Of a stretch of 64,000 nucleotides of DNA, positions 16,456 to 25,586 are shown piece by piece. This stretch comes from Sphingobium sp. Leaf26. Lineage in GTDB: Bacteria > Pseudomonadota > Alphaproteobacteria > Sphingomonadales > Sphingomonadaceae. The position numbers were made by a program, and so were the translations under genes. How positions within the stretch are numbered: position 1 is the first letter of the stretch; each line of letters begins with the position of its first letter. The stretch lies in contig NZ_LMKV01000001.1 of NCBI RefSeq assembly GCF_001421665.1, positions 703,415-767,414 of the forward strand. Reading direction: 5' to 3'. Under the pieces are notes generated by a model that saw only the letters and a list, made by a program, of their open reading frames with translations, searched no databases and was not told the origin of the DNA.

Positions 16456-18915
16456 TCAGAACTGATAGTTCAGGCTGAACACGGCCGATCGCGTCGGCGC
16501 AGGCTGTGCCCAGCTACCACCCACGGCGTTGCGGACCGTCGTCACATATTTCTCGTTGGTGAAATTCTGGACGTTGACCTGCGCCTTCAGGTTCGGCGTG
16601 ATCGGATAGTTCACCATCAGGCGATGGATGGTGTAGCTCGGCACATGATAGGCGACATAGGTGCCGGCCGCCAGCTGGGCCAGCGTCGGCTGGTTCAGCA
16701 GGAACTTGCCCTGATAGGTCAGGCCATAACCCAGTTCCAGACCGAAATCGAAGCGGTAGGTGGTGAACAGGCTGCCCGAATGTTTCGGCGTATTGGTGAG
16801 CGCATAGCCCGCCGTCGGATCGAGGAAGGTGCTGCTGTTGGCGCAGGTGCCCGCCGCCGGGTCCGTCGCGCCGGGATTGTCGAGGCAATAGTCCGACACG
16901 CCCTGTTTGATCTTCGACTTCAGATACATATAGTTGGCCGAAATCGTCCAGTTGCTGGTGATATTGCCCGACGCGCCGAAGGAAATGCCCTCGACCCGCT
17001 GCTGGCCATCGGTCGCCTGATCCGGCAGGGTCGGATCGCCCGACACGACCTTGATCTGGTCGCGATCGTTGCGGAAGGCCGCGAGGGTCAGCAGCAGCTT
17101 CTTGTCGAACAGGTCGGCCTTGGCCCCGATCTCGTAATTTTTCGTGGTTTCCGGTTTCACGAAGCAGGTGCCGCTGCCCCCGGCCGCATTGGCGACGGTG
17201 CAGGTACCGTCGACCGAGGCCTTGGACGGCAGCTTGCTGTTGCCATAGGCGATATAGAGGCTGGTGTCCGGCGTCGGCTTCACCACCGCGCCGATACGGT
17301 AGGAGAAGAGATTGTCGTCGGTGCGCGGGAAGCTGGTCGCGGTGGTCAACTGGCCCAGCGTCGGCGACGCGGCGGTGGTGTTGTACGCGAAGCTGCGGCT
17401 GAGACCCTTCACATTTTCATAACGCACACCGCCGTTGATTTCGAAAAAGTCGCTGAACTTGATCGTGTCGAACAGATAGGCGGCATAGCTGGTCTGCTCG
17501 CCGAGCGTGCGGGCCGAACGGATGAAGTTGATCGGGCCGGTATACTCGTTGTTGCCATAGGTGTAGCCTGCCGGTCCCTGAACCACTTCGCCGGGATTGG
17601 AGATGCTCACCAGCGGGAAGAGTGGGGTCGAGCCGTCGGCGTTGCGGGGCAGCGTGCCCTGCTCCTGCCGATATTGTTCCCACATGGCCGACGCGCCAAG
17701 AACCAGCGTATGGCCGATGCCGCCGGTGTCGAAATCGGCGCTGAGGTCGATCTGGTTATAGGCGGTCGTGTTGTTGATGAAGCGCTGAACGCCGCGGCCG
17801 CCGGTCGGCAGATAATAGCCCGCCGGAACGGTGAAGGGGCTGCCGTTGACGGTGGCGGTGCAGGCCGCGCCGATCCCCGTATTGACGTCTGGCGGCTGAA
17901 GCCCGGTCGAGGCGAGACAGAAAGTACCGTTGGGCTGGCTGGTGATGGTGTTCTGGCGGATATGTTCGTAGCGGGTCAGGTTGCGGATCTTCACCGTGTC
18001 GCTGAACTGGTGGCTGAAGATCGCCTGAAGCGACCGCGTCTTGCTGTTTTGCTGGTCGAGGTTGGCGAAGCCATAATAGCCCGACCGGTCGAACTCTTCC
18101 ACGAAGCCGCCTTCACGCGGATAATAGCGCACGCCATATTGGGGCATGGCCTCATCATGCAGATATTCGCCCTGCACGGTCAGGCTGGTCGGGCTGTCGA
18201 TGCCGATGGTGATCGCCGGGGCGAAGCCGTAGCGCTCGTAATTTTCGACGTCGCGGCCGGGCACGTCATTCTTGTGATAGACGGCGTTCAGGCGCACGGC
18301 GATCAGGTCGTTGACGCGCTGGTTGGCGTCGATCGTGGCGCGGTAATAATTATCGGTGCCGATGCCGGCGTTCAGGATGGTCTGGTCGTCGGCCAGTGGG
18401 CGCTTGGTGACCAGGTTGATCGTGCCGGCGACCGAGCCGCCGCCGTTCATGACCGAGTTGGCGCCGTTGGTCACCTCGACCTGCTCGATATTATAGACTT
18501 CGTTGCGATTGAGGAACGCGCCCGAACGGACGCCGTCGATCGTCACGTCGTTCTTGGCGTCCTGACCGCGCAGGATGATGCGGTCACCATAGCCGAAGCC
18601 CCCTTCGCCCGCGCCGAAGGTGATGCCGGGCACGGTCGACAGGACGTCGCGCAGGGTGAGCAGATTCTGCTGCTGGATGGTTTCCTTGCCGATGACGGTG
18701 ATGGTCTGCGGCGTGTCGAGCAGGGGGCGGGTATATTTGGGCGATTCCGCCTTTTCCACCTTGATCGCCGACTCCTCGATTGCCGTGTCCGTGACGGTCA
18801 TGCCGCCAAGGCGCGTGCCCTGTTCCCCATCCTGCGCCTGCGCGCCTGCGGCAAAGGCCATTGCGCCAACGCAGCCCAACGCCAGAAAGGATGTCATATT
18901 CCCGGACTTCGACAT
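16456..18915 (-). CDS. TonB-dependent siderophore receptor (Fiu-like)
   Basis: This 819-residue outer-membrane receptor has a signal peptide (ending near GAQAQDG), a plug domain (TRPLLDTPQTITVIGKE, LRDVLSTVPGITFGAGEGG, ILRGQDAKNDVTIDGVR) and a 22-strand-type barrel ending in the C-terminal aromatic signature SLNYQF. The plug sequence and its piuC/tonB company match catecholate-siderophore receptors (Fiu/PiuA/BfnH). GGGGAT precedes the ATG. A weak Fur-like sequence lies at 18980-18998. The exact siderophore cannot be read from the sequence. Confidence 0.93.
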   Translation of the reverse strand: MSKSGNMTSFLALGCVGAMAFAAGAQAQDGEQGTRLGGMTVTDTAIEESAIKVEKAESPKYTRPLLDTPQTITVIGKETIQQQNLLTLRDVLSTVPGITFGAGEGGFGYGDRIILRGQDAKNDVTIDGVRSGAFLNRNEVYNIEQVEVTNGANSVMNGGGSVAGTINLVTKRPLADDQTILNAGIGTDNYYRATIDANQRVNDLIAVRLNAVYHKNDVPGRDVENYERYGFAPAITIGIDSPTSLTVQGEYLHDEAMPQYGVRYYPREGGFVEEFDRSGYYGFANLDQQNSKTRSLQAIFSHQFSDTVKIRNLTRYEHIRQNTITSQPNGTFCLASTGLQPPDVNTGIGAACTATVNGSPFTVPAGYYLPTGGRGVQRFINNTTAYNQIDLSADFDTGGIGHTLVLGASAMWEQYRQEQGTLPRNADGSTPLFPLVSISNPGEVVQGPAGYTYGNNEYTGPINFIRSARTLGEQTSYAAYLFDTIKFSDFFEINGGVRYENVKGLSRSFAYNTTAASPTLGQLTTATSFPRTDDNLFSYRIGAVVKPTPDTSLYIAYGNSKLPSKASVDGTCTVANAAGGSGTCFVKPETTKNYEIGAKADLFDKKLLLTLAAFRNDRDQIKVVSGDPTLPDQATDGQQRVEGISFGASGNITSNWTISANYMYLKSKIKQGVSDYCLDNPGATDPAAGTCANSSTFLDPTAGYALTNTPKHSGSLFTTYRFDFGLELGYGLTYQGKFLLNQPTLAQLAAGTYVAYHVPSYTIHRLMVNYPITPNLKAQVNVQNFTNEKYVTTVRNAVGGSWAQPAPTRSAVFSLNYQF

Positions 18916-18987
18916 GATAGCAGATCCCCATTTTGTGTTGGGGCAGGCTGCTATTGAGAGTCCTTCGCAGTGTCAACGCTATTGCGA

Positions 18988-19275
18988 CTAATTATTGCCG
19001 CTGTTGCAGGAATGTTGCAGGAACAGCCAGCATCGGATGGCGCTGGCCAGATTGGGCGGATGCGGCGCTGCGAGCCGCTCCACGTCGATGCGGGCGACGA
19101 GCGCGTTGACGGGGAGTTGTTGTCGGGCAGCATGGGCGCGCAGGGCGTCCCAGAAAATCGGTTCCAGACTGATGGCGGTCTGGTGCCCCGCAATGGTCAC
19201 GCTGCGCTTGACCGGCGGGGAGAAGGGCGACCCTTCCGGCCCATCCGGGCCATGGTCAGGATCGCCCGCATCCAT
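18988..19275 (-). CDS. Ribbon-helix-helix domain protein
   Basis: This 95-residue protein contains the RHH_4 pattern KRSVTIAGHQTAISLEPIFW...LVARIDVERL...NLASAIRCWLF, typical of small alphaproteobacterial proteins that resemble Arc/MetJ-type DNA-binding domains. Its ATG shares one base with the phbB stop (TGATG), so it is translated by coupling. Target unknown. A TTG one codon earlier is also in frame. Confidence 0.82.
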   Translation of the reverse strand: MDAGDPDHGPDGPEGSPFSPPVKRSVTIAGHQTAISLEPIFWDALRAHAARQQLPVNALVARIDVERLAAPHPPNLASAIRCWLFLQHSCNSGNN

Positions 19276-19997
19276 CAATACATATGCTGGCCGCCGTTGA
19301 TCGACAGGGTGCTGCCGGTCACGAAGCCACCATCCTCACTGCACAGGAATGCCACGCCGCGCGCGATTTCATGCGCCTGACCCAGACGGCCGACGGGAAT
19401 CTTCGCCACGATCTTCTCAAGGACCGCCGCAGGCACAGCCGCCACCATGTCGGTGTCGATATAGCCGGGCGCGATCGCATTGACGGTGATGCCGGACTTG
19501 GCACCTTCCTGGGCCAGCGCCTTGGTAAAGCCATGGATGCCCGATTTGGCGGCGGCATAATTGACCTGGCCATATTGGCCGGCCTGGCCGTTGATCGAAC
19601 CGATATTGACGATCCGGCCCCAGCCGCGTTCGCGCATGCCGCCGAACGTCGCCTTGGACATGTTGAAGCAACCGCCAAGGTTGATGCGCATCACCTCGTT
19701 CCAATCGTCGAAGCTCATCTTCGCCAGCACGCCGTCGCGGGTGATGCCGGCATTGTTGACGACGATATCGACGGGACCGAGCGCGTCCGTCACCTGCGCC
19801 ACGCCATCAAGGCAGGCCTGATGATCGCCTACGTCCCATTTGAAGGCGGCAATGCCGGTCTTTTCGGTAAAGGCCTTCGCCTTTTCCTCATTGCCGGCAT
19901 AGTTGGCGGCGACGGTATAACCCAGTTCCTGGAGCGCCAGGCTGATAGCCTCGCCGATACCCCGCGTTCCGCCCGTCACGATCGCCACTCTCGACAT
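19275..19997 (-). CDS. phbB: Acetoacetyl-CoA reductase
   Basis: This 240-residue short-chain dehydrogenase reduces acetoacetyl-CoA to (R)-3-hydroxybutyryl-CoA with NADPH for polyhydroxyalkanoate synthesis. It has the cofactor motif TGGTRGIGEA, NNAGITRD, the catalytic Ser in NIGSINGQ and Tyr/Lys in YAAAKSG, all in the PhbB spelling. The thiolase and synthase genes are not here. It lies 25 bases downstream of hemH on the same strand. Confidence 0.93.
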   Translation of the reverse strand: MSRVAIVTGGTRGIGEAISLALQELGYTVAANYAGNEEKAKAFTEKTGIAAFKWDVGDHQACLDGVAQVTDALGPVDIVVNNAGITRDGVLAKMSFDDWNEVMRINLGGCFNMSKATFGGMRERGWGRIVNIGSINGQAGQYGQVNYAAAKSGIHGFTKALAQEGAKSGITVNAIAPGYIDTDMVAAVPAAVLEKIVAKIPVGRLGQAHEIARGVAFLCSEDGGFVTGSTLSINGGQHMY

Positions 19998-20022
19998 ATC
20001 AGCGTCCTCTTCCCAAACAGGG

Positions 20023-21021
20023 TCAGTCCATCCAACCCGAAAGCTCTCGGCTCATCAGCCTTTGATAAAGAGTGATAGCTTCCGCCGACGCATTTAGACA
20101 GGGCAAATAGGTAAATTTTTCGCCACCATGGCGCAAAAACGCCTCTTTTGCCCGCAACGCAATTTCCTCAAGCGTTTCGAGGCAATCGGCCGAAAAACCG
20201 GGTGTTACGACAGCAATATTCCGGACACCTTCCTGTACCAATTTGGCGAGCGTCGCTTCGGTTTCCGGTTCAAGCCATTTGGCCCGGCCGAAACGCGACT
20301 GGAAGCTCATATGGACCGGCAGGGCGAGCGCCTCGCGCAGCAGGCGAACGGTCTTGACCGACTGGCAATGATAGGGATCGCCCAGATGCAATGTGCGCTC
20401 CGGCATGCCGTGGAAACTGGCGAGCAGCGCATCCGGCAAGAAGTCGAGCGCGGCGACATTTGTTTCGATCGATGCTTTGAGCGCCGCGATATAGGCCGGA
20501 TCGTCATGATAGGGCGGCAAGGTGCGCACCGCCGGTTGCCAGCGCATCGCGGCCAGCGCGGCAAAGGCGGCGTCATTGGCGGTCGCCGTAGTCGCCGCGC
20601 TATATTGCGGATAGAGCGGCGCGAGCAGGATGCGGTCGCAACCCTGCGCCTTCATAGCCGCGAGTTTTGTGGCGATGGCCGGATTGCCATAGCGCATCGC
20701 CCAGTCGATCACGACGTGCGGCATCGCCTGCTGCAAGGCCTGCGCGGTGGCGCGGGTATTGACGGCGAGCGGCGAGCCTTCAGGCGTCCACACCTGGCTG
20801 TAGGCATGGGCGGATTTCTTCGGCCGGGTGGTCAGGATCACACCATGCAGGATCGGCTGCCAGACCAGTTTGGGGATTTCCACCACGCGCCGATCGGACA
20901 GGAATTCCGCCAGATAGCGGCGTACCGATTTGGCATCGGGCGCGTCCGGCGTGCCAAGGTTGATGAGCAGCACGCCCACCTTGGGCGCAGGGATGGCGGG
21001 ATGATCGGCAGGCAGGGTCAT
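20023..21021 (-). CDS. hemH: Ferrochelatase
   Basis: This 332-residue enzyme inserts Fe2+ into protoporphyrin IX. It shows LLINLGTPD, the PLYPQYSA block, the iron/porphyrin His in SFHGMPERT, FQSRFGRAKWLEP and the Glu segment of the active site (TPGFSADCLETLEEI). Length and motifs are normal. It overlaps the upstream molybdenum hydroxylase gene by four bases, an unusual partner. Confidence 0.95.
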   Translation of the reverse strand: MTLPADHPAIPAPKVGVLLINLGTPDAPDAKSVRRYLAEFLSDRRVVEIPKLVWQPILHGVILTTRPKKSAHAYSQVWTPEGSPLAVNTRATAQALQQAMPHVVIDWAMRYGNPAIATKLAAMKAQGCDRILLAPLYPQYSAATTATANDAAFAALAAMRWQPAVRTLPPYHDDPAYIAALKASIETNVAALDFLPDALLASFHGMPERTLHLGDPYHCQSVKTVRLLREALALPVHMSFQSRFGRAKWLEPETEATLAKLVQEGVRNIAVVTPGFSADCLETLEEIALRAKEAFLRHGGEKFTYLPCLNASAEAITLYQRLMSRELSGWMD

Positions 21022-23285
21022 GCGGTTCCTACTAAGGGCAGGCTGCGCAGGCGCTGACCTGTCCAGGTATAGAGGGCGTTGGCGATGGCGGGCGCGACCA
21101 GCGGGGCGGCGAGGTCGGTGACGCCGGCGGGATCGGCGGTGCTGCGCATCAGTTCGACTGTGACCTCGCCTATATCGGCGAGGCGCGGCAGGTTCATGCG
21201 GCCCAGAATGGCGCGGGTCGGCATCCCCTTCTCATAAGGGACAGACGCGCCCATCGCATAGGCGAGGCCGTAGATAAGGCCGCTTTCGATCTGTTGCCGG
21301 GCGATGTCGGGATTGACCTGATCGCCGGCATCGACCGCCGCGACGATGCGGTTGACGCTGAGCGTGTCGCCATTCATCGCCGCCTCCACCATGACCGCGG
21401 CATAGGCGCCGTTCACCATATGGGTGGACAATCCCTGCCCGCTGCCCGGAATGCCGCCCTGCCAGCCGCCCATGGACGCGGCGGTCGAGAGGCAATGGGC
21501 AAGGCGCGGGTTGCCGCCGAGCATCTGGATACGGAAGGACATGGCCTCCATCCCCGCCAGATGGGCCAGTTCGTCGATGAAGCTTTCGGTGAAGAAGGCG
21601 CCATGAAGGCGCGCATTGCCGCGCGTGAAGCCGAGTGGCAGGCCGACATCGGTCGGGAAATGATCGACCGCCCAGTTCGGAATAGCGTAGGGCGGCACCA
21701 TGCCCGCCACCGCCAGCCGGGTCGCCTTGTCCGCCGCATCCACCGCCGCTTCGTGCGGCAGTTTGCCGTCCGCGATGCGCGACCAGGTCTGGGTCATGGC
21801 GCAGGGCGTCGCGACCTTGGCCGACCAGCCCTCGATCGCGCCGTTGCGGCCCAGCCTGGCGGCCATGCGGGCATGGGCGGGCGCGCTGGGGCGATCCTGA
21901 ATCACATCCTCCAGCCGGGACCAGAGCAGTTGCATCGGCCGCTTCATCTCCTGCGCCAGCAGCGCCGCCTGCACGCCGACGTCCCAGTCCATGGCCCGCC
22001 CGAAAGAGCCACCGGCATGCAGCGGATAGAGCGTCACCGCCCGTTCCGAGAGGCCCAGCGCATCGGCGATCGCCGCACGGGCCAGGCCCGGCGCCTGCGT
22101 CGCCATCCAGACTTCCGCGCCATCGCCCGTCACCCGCGCGGTCGCGCAGGGCGGCTCGATCGCCAGATGCAGGCCGGCATCGACCTGATATTCGCTGGCA
22201 AGGATGGTCGCGCCTTCGAACACAGGGCCGAGATCGCCCTGCGCGTAGAGGCGGCGGCCGGCCTTGCTTTCAAAGGCAGCTTCCAGCGCGTCTTCGATGC
22301 TGCCGCTGCTGACCGGTGGCCCGCGCAGGGTGAAAATGGGGTCGGCCAGATCGAGCGCCTTGTTGGCGGCCCACCAGTTGCTGGCCACAGCCGCGACCCA
22401 GCGCTCGCGTCGGATCAGCCGGAGAAAGCCGGTCACGCCGCCGGCGCTGCGCTCATCCAAGCCGGCCAGCAGGGCGTCGCCGATCGGCCCCTGCCGGATC
22501 GAGGCATAGACCATGTCGGGCAGGCGGATGTCGGCGGCGTAATTATGGCTGCCGTCAATCTTGGACGGGGTGTCGAGACGCGGCAGATCCTGCCCCGACA
22601 GGCGGCCATCCTGCCCCTGCCGATAGGGCAATATGTCGGGCAGGTCGAAGCGCGCGGCGTCGGCGACGATATCGCTGATCTTCATGCGATGGGCGGCGCC
22701 ATCGGTGATGATGCCGTCGACTATGTCGCAACTTTCCCACGGAATGGCCCAGCGCGCCGCCGCCGCCTTGCACAGCAGGACGCGCGCCGCTGCCCCGGCG
22801 TCGCGATAGGCGTCGCGGAACATGGGAATGGAGGTGCCGCCGCCGGTCAGCATCAGCGCGCCGCGCGTCGCATATTGGTCGATCGTCCAGTCGCCCGCCC
22901 CGCCCAGCAGCCGGGTCCAGTCGCTCGCCAGCCATTCGCGCGCCAGCAGACTGTTGGCGTAGAGCGGGCTGACCGGCGCACTCTGCACCGCGACCGTGCG
23001 CCAGTCCGCACCCAGTTCGTCGGCCAGTATCTGCGGCAGGACAGTCGTGACCCCCTGCCCCATTTCCGTTTGCGGCACGACGACGATGATCTGGCCCGAA
23101 GCGTCGATCTTCAGAAAGGCGTTGAGGATGGTTTCGTTGGCGCCGGCATTGAGATTGGGTTCATAGCTGCGCGGCCAGACGCCCCAGGCGATCAGCAGCC
23201 CTGCGGTCGCTCCGCCACCCACCAGCAAGGTGCGGCGATTAATGCCCTTATTCGTGCCGGATTGCTTCCGCGGTGCGCGCGCCAT
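21018..23285 (-). CDS. Xanthine-dehydrogenase-family molybdopterin-binding subunit (IorB-like)
   Basis: This 755-residue protein has a Tat-type leader (NRRTLLVGGGATAGLLIAW) and a molybdopterin-cytosine-dinucleotide-binding large subunit with the segments QTEMGQGVTTVLPQILADELG, AGGSFGRAMDWDV and FFTESFIDELAHLAG. It resembles isoquinoline 1-oxidoreductase beta and aldehyde-oxidising relatives acting in the periplasm. The usual 2Fe-2S subunit gene is not next to it on either side, so electron transfer would need a partner elsewhere. Substrate unknown. Confidence 0.85.
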   Translation of the reverse strand: MARAPRKQSGTNKGINRRTLLVGGGATAGLLIAWGVWPRSYEPNLNAGANETILNAFLKIDASGQIIVVVPQTEMGQGVTTVLPQILADELGADWRTVAVQSAPVSPLYANSLLAREWLASDWTRLLGGAGDWTIDQYATRGALMLTGGGTSIPMFRDAYRDAGAAARVLLCKAAAARWAIPWESCDIVDGIITDGAAHRMKISDIVADAARFDLPDILPYRQGQDGRLSGQDLPRLDTPSKIDGSHNYAADIRLPDMVYASIRQGPIGDALLAGLDERSAGGVTGFLRLIRRERWVAAVASNWWAANKALDLADPIFTLRGPPVSSGSIEDALEAAFESKAGRRLYAQGDLGPVFEGATILASEYQVDAGLHLAIEPPCATARVTGDGAEVWMATQAPGLARAAIADALGLSERAVTLYPLHAGGSFGRAMDWDVGVQAALLAQEMKRPMQLLWSRLEDVIQDRPSAPAHARMAARLGRNGAIEGWSAKVATPCAMTQTWSRIADGKLPHEAAVDAADKATRLAVAGMVPPYAIPNWAVDHFPTDVGLPLGFTRGNARLHGAFFTESFIDELAHLAGMEAMSFRIQMLGGNPRLAHCLSTAASMGGWQGGIPGSGQGLSTHMVNGAYAAVMVEAAMNGDTLSVNRIVAAVDAGDQVNPDIARQQIESGLIYGLAYAMGASVPYEKGMPTRAILGRMNLPRLADIGEVTVELMRSTADPAGVTDLAAPLVAPAIANALYTWTGQRLRSLPLVGTA

Positions 23286-23318
23286 GCCTGCCTGATAGAG
23301 GCGGAAAAGCGCGATGCC

Positions 23319-23379
23319 TAGAGCGTTTTCAAGGCAGGTTCACCTGCCTGCCCGGAAAAAGCGAGAAACCGGCTTCACC
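23319..23379. repeat. Intergenic repeat with perfect palindrome
   Basis: GGCAGGTTCACCTGCC is palindromic at 23333-23348. It is flanked by AGAGCG on one side and GCGAGAAACCGG on the other, the same framing as the element at 16323-16424. It lies between the CoA-binding gene stop and the molybdenum hydroxylase start. Confidence 0.6.
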
Positions 23380-23380
23380 G

Positions 23381-23815
23381 TTATTCGGCGGTGATCGGCG
23401 CGATGCCGAAGCGGGGAATGTCGATCGCCGGGCAACGGTCCATCACGACCTGCAAACCGGCCGCCTCGGCGCGGGCGGCAGCCGCTTCGTTGATGACGCC
23501 CAGTTGCATCCACACCGCCTTTGCGCCGGCCGCGATGGCATCGTCCACCGCGTCGCCCGCTGCCTCGCTGCGACGGAAGATGTCGACCAGATCGATGGGC
23601 ACGCCGATGTCGGACAGGCGGCCCCAGACGAATTCGCCATGGACATGTTCCCCCGCAATCTGCGGATTGACCGGCAGCACGCGATAGCCATGATCCTGAA
23701 GACATTTCATCACGCCATAGCTGGGCCGGTCCGGGCGATCGGAAATGCCGACCAGCGCGATGGTGCGGGTGCGACCGAGCAAGGCGGCGATATCCTGTGG
23801 GGCGGTAAGCGGCAT
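23381..23815 (-). CDS. CoA-binding domain protein (YccU-like)
   Basis: This 144-residue protein consists of one CoA_binding_2 Rossmann domain: TIALVGISDRPDRPSYGVM, VLPVNPQ, IDLVDIFRR, AVWMQLGVINEAAA and a Cys in MDRCPAIDI. The family is a stand-alone relative of the succinyl-CoA synthetase alpha CoA-binding domain; function is unsettled. Confidence 0.88.
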   Translation of the reverse strand: MPLTAPQDIAALLGRTRTIALVGISDRPDRPSYGVMKCLQDHGYRVLPVNPQIAGEHVHGEFVWGRLSDIGVPIDLVDIFRRSEAAGDAVDDAIAAGAKAVWMQLGVINEAAAARAEAAGLQVVMDRCPAIDIPRFGIAPITAE

Positions 23816-23940
23816 GACTGTCTCCTTCGTTGCTTACATGGGCCATGCTGACATGGGGATGACGCAGGTCCATGCAAGACGTTCCCTTCGTGGCGCGGGC
23901 AGGCTATTCCAAGGGCCATGAGGCTGGCTCCTGTTGAAGC

Positions 23941-24005
23941 GTTCCCCGGCGCAAGCCGGGGGCCAGCGCTGCCCTCTGAACCGGACCCCGGCCTGCGCCG
24001 GGAAC
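23941..24005. repeat. Paired GTTCCCCGGC inverted repeats
   Basis: GTTCCCCGGCGCAAGCCGGGG at the left is answered by CCCCGGCCTGCGCCGGGAAC at the right, each arm itself a small hairpin. A single arm of the same family occurs at 38411. It stands upstream of the acetyltransferase gene. Confidence 0.7.
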
Positions 24006-24040
24006 GGCCTCCTCATTGCTTTTTGGGATTAGCCTGCCCC

Positions 24041-24499
24041 ATGTTCGCGATCCGCCAGGACGACCTGACCGACCCGCAGACCCGCGCGTTGCTGGCGCTG
24101 CATCTGTCGGGCATGCACGACCATTCGCCGCCCGAAGCCGTCTTCGCGCTGGACCTGTCGGGCCTGCAAGCGCCTGATGTCGGGCTATGGTCGGCCTGGG
24201 ACGGCGATGCGATTGCAGGCGTCGGCGCGTTGCGGCGGCTGAACGGCGAACGGGGCGAGATCAAGTCGATGCGCACCCATCCCGACCATCTGCGCCGCGG
24301 TGTGGGCACAGCGTTGCTGCTTCACATCATCGACGCCGCGCGGGCTGGCGGCCTCACGCTGCTCAGCCTGGAGACGGGGCGCGGCACCGCTTTTGGTCCG
24401 GCGCTGGCCCTCTATCGCAACCATGGCTTTGTCGATGGCGGGCCGTTCGGCGCCTATCGGGTGAACGGCTTCAGCCAGTTCCTGCACCTGCGGCTATAG
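24041..24499 (+). CDS. GNAT family N-acetyltransferase
   Basis: This 152-residue acetyltransferase has a core GEIKSMRTHPDHLRRGVGTALLLHIIDAAR that contains the acetyl-CoA pyrophosphate loop RRGVG.A, followed by LYRNHGFVDGGPFGAYR. It matches the small YafP/ElaA-like GNAT group; substrate unknown. ATG 24041 was chosen because the frame upstream reads through the GTTCCCCGGC repeat. Confidence 0.85.
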   Translation: MFAIRQDDLTDPQTRALLALHLSGMHDHSPPEAVFALDLSGLQAPDVGLWSAWDGDAIAGVGALRRLNGERGEIKSMRTHPDHLRRGVGTALLLHIIDAARAGGLTLLSLETGRGTAFGPALALYRNHGFVDGGPFGAYRVNGFSQFLHLRL

Positions 24500-24513
24500 T
24501 CAGACGCCTGAAA

Positions 24514-25512
24514 TCAGGCCGTCTTCAGCCAGTCCGCCACCTTCTGCGCGATGGCGTGGAAGGCGTCGGCATATATGCCCTCTCCCGCCGCCGGCGGGTC
24601 TCCCGCGTCGGACTGGCGGCGAATCTCGATCGCCAGCGGGATGCGGCCAAGGAAAGGCATGGAGAGGTCGCCCGCCGCGCTTTCCGCGCCCCCTTGCCCG
24701 AAGGGGTCGGAGATTTCGCCGCAATGGGGGCAGGCATAGCCGGCCATATTTTCGACCAGCCCGACCATCGGCACGCCGGCCTGGTTGAACAGGCTGACCG
24801 CGCGAGTGGCGTCGATCAGCGCCAGATCCTGCGGCGTGGAGACGATCACCGCGCCGGCGGGCTTATGCTTCTGCACCATCGATAACTGGATGTCGCCGGT
24901 GCCGGGCGGCATGTCCACCACGAGCAGTTCGGCGTCACCCCATTCGGCATCGATCAATTGCGACAGCGCATTGCCCGCCATCGGCCCGCGCCAGGCCAGC
25001 GCCTTGCCCGGCTCCACCAGATGCGCCATCGACAGCATCGGGATGCCGATCGGGCCAGTGACGGGCACCAGCTTCTTGTCGCGCGCGACCGGCTTCTGGT
25101 CCTCGCTCGCCATCAGCTTGGCCTGCGACGGGCCGTAGATATCGGCATCGACCAGCCCGACCCTGATCCCCAGACGGTGGAGCGCGACGGCCAGATTGGC
25201 CGACAGGGTCGATTTGCCCACCCCGCCCTTACCCGATGCGACCGCCAGGATGCGCAGCGGCTTGCGCTCTTGTGCCGGGGTGCGTTCCGCCGTGGGCTTT
25301 CGTTCAGCGGTTTGGGCGATGCGGACGTCGGTCACGCCCGGCACGGTCAGGCCGCCTTCCCGGATCGCGGCGGCCAGTCCATCGCGCTGTTCGGGTGACA
25401 GGCCGCCCACGTCCAGGGCGATGGTCATCACCCCGTCCTTGATGCGCGGCGCGCTGGCGCGGCCATCGGTAAGGGCGGTCAGGCGGGCGGTGAAATCGGC
25501 AAGATCGGTCAT
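24514..25512 (-). CDS. mrp: Mrp/NBP35-type P-loop ATPase, Fe-S cluster carrier
   Basis: This 332-residue protein has a short N-terminal DUF59-like region (~1-75), the deviant Walker A GKGGVGKST, DADIYGPSQ, MPPGTGD and the cluster-binding CPHC motif (ACPHCGE). It assembles or carries Fe-S clusters in the cytosol. It diverges from hflK with 74 bases between starts. Confidence 0.93.
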   Translation of the reverse strand: MTDLADFTARLTALTDGRASAPRIKDGVMTIALDVGGLSPEQRDGLAAAIREGGLTVPGVTDVRIAQTAERKPTAERTPAQERKPLRILAVASGKGGVGKSTLSANLAVALHRLGIRVGLVDADIYGPSQAKLMASEDQKPVARDKKLVPVTGPIGIPMLSMAHLVEPGKALAWRGPMAGNALSQLIDAEWGDAELLVVDMPPGTGDIQLSMVQKHKPAGAVIVSTPQDLALIDATRAVSLFNQAGVPMVGLVENMAGYACPHCGEISDPFGQGGAESAAGDLSMPFLGRIPLAIEIRRQSDAGDPPAAGEGIYADAFHAIAQKVADWLKTA

Positions 25513-25586
25513 GACGAAGCCCTGTAGGAAATAATCGCAGCCATTTGCACTGTTTTTCGGACAAGAGCCTTCCTATAGAAGACAGT

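Noticed and set aside
16366..18957. Very long plus-strand open frame (863 codons)
   Set aside because: It is antisense to the siderophore receptor gene, rich in Arg/Ala/Gly/His with no domain; an artefact of high GC.
21294..23321. 675-codon plus-strand open frame
   Set aside because: Antisense shadow of the molybdenum hydroxylase gene; no recognisable motif.
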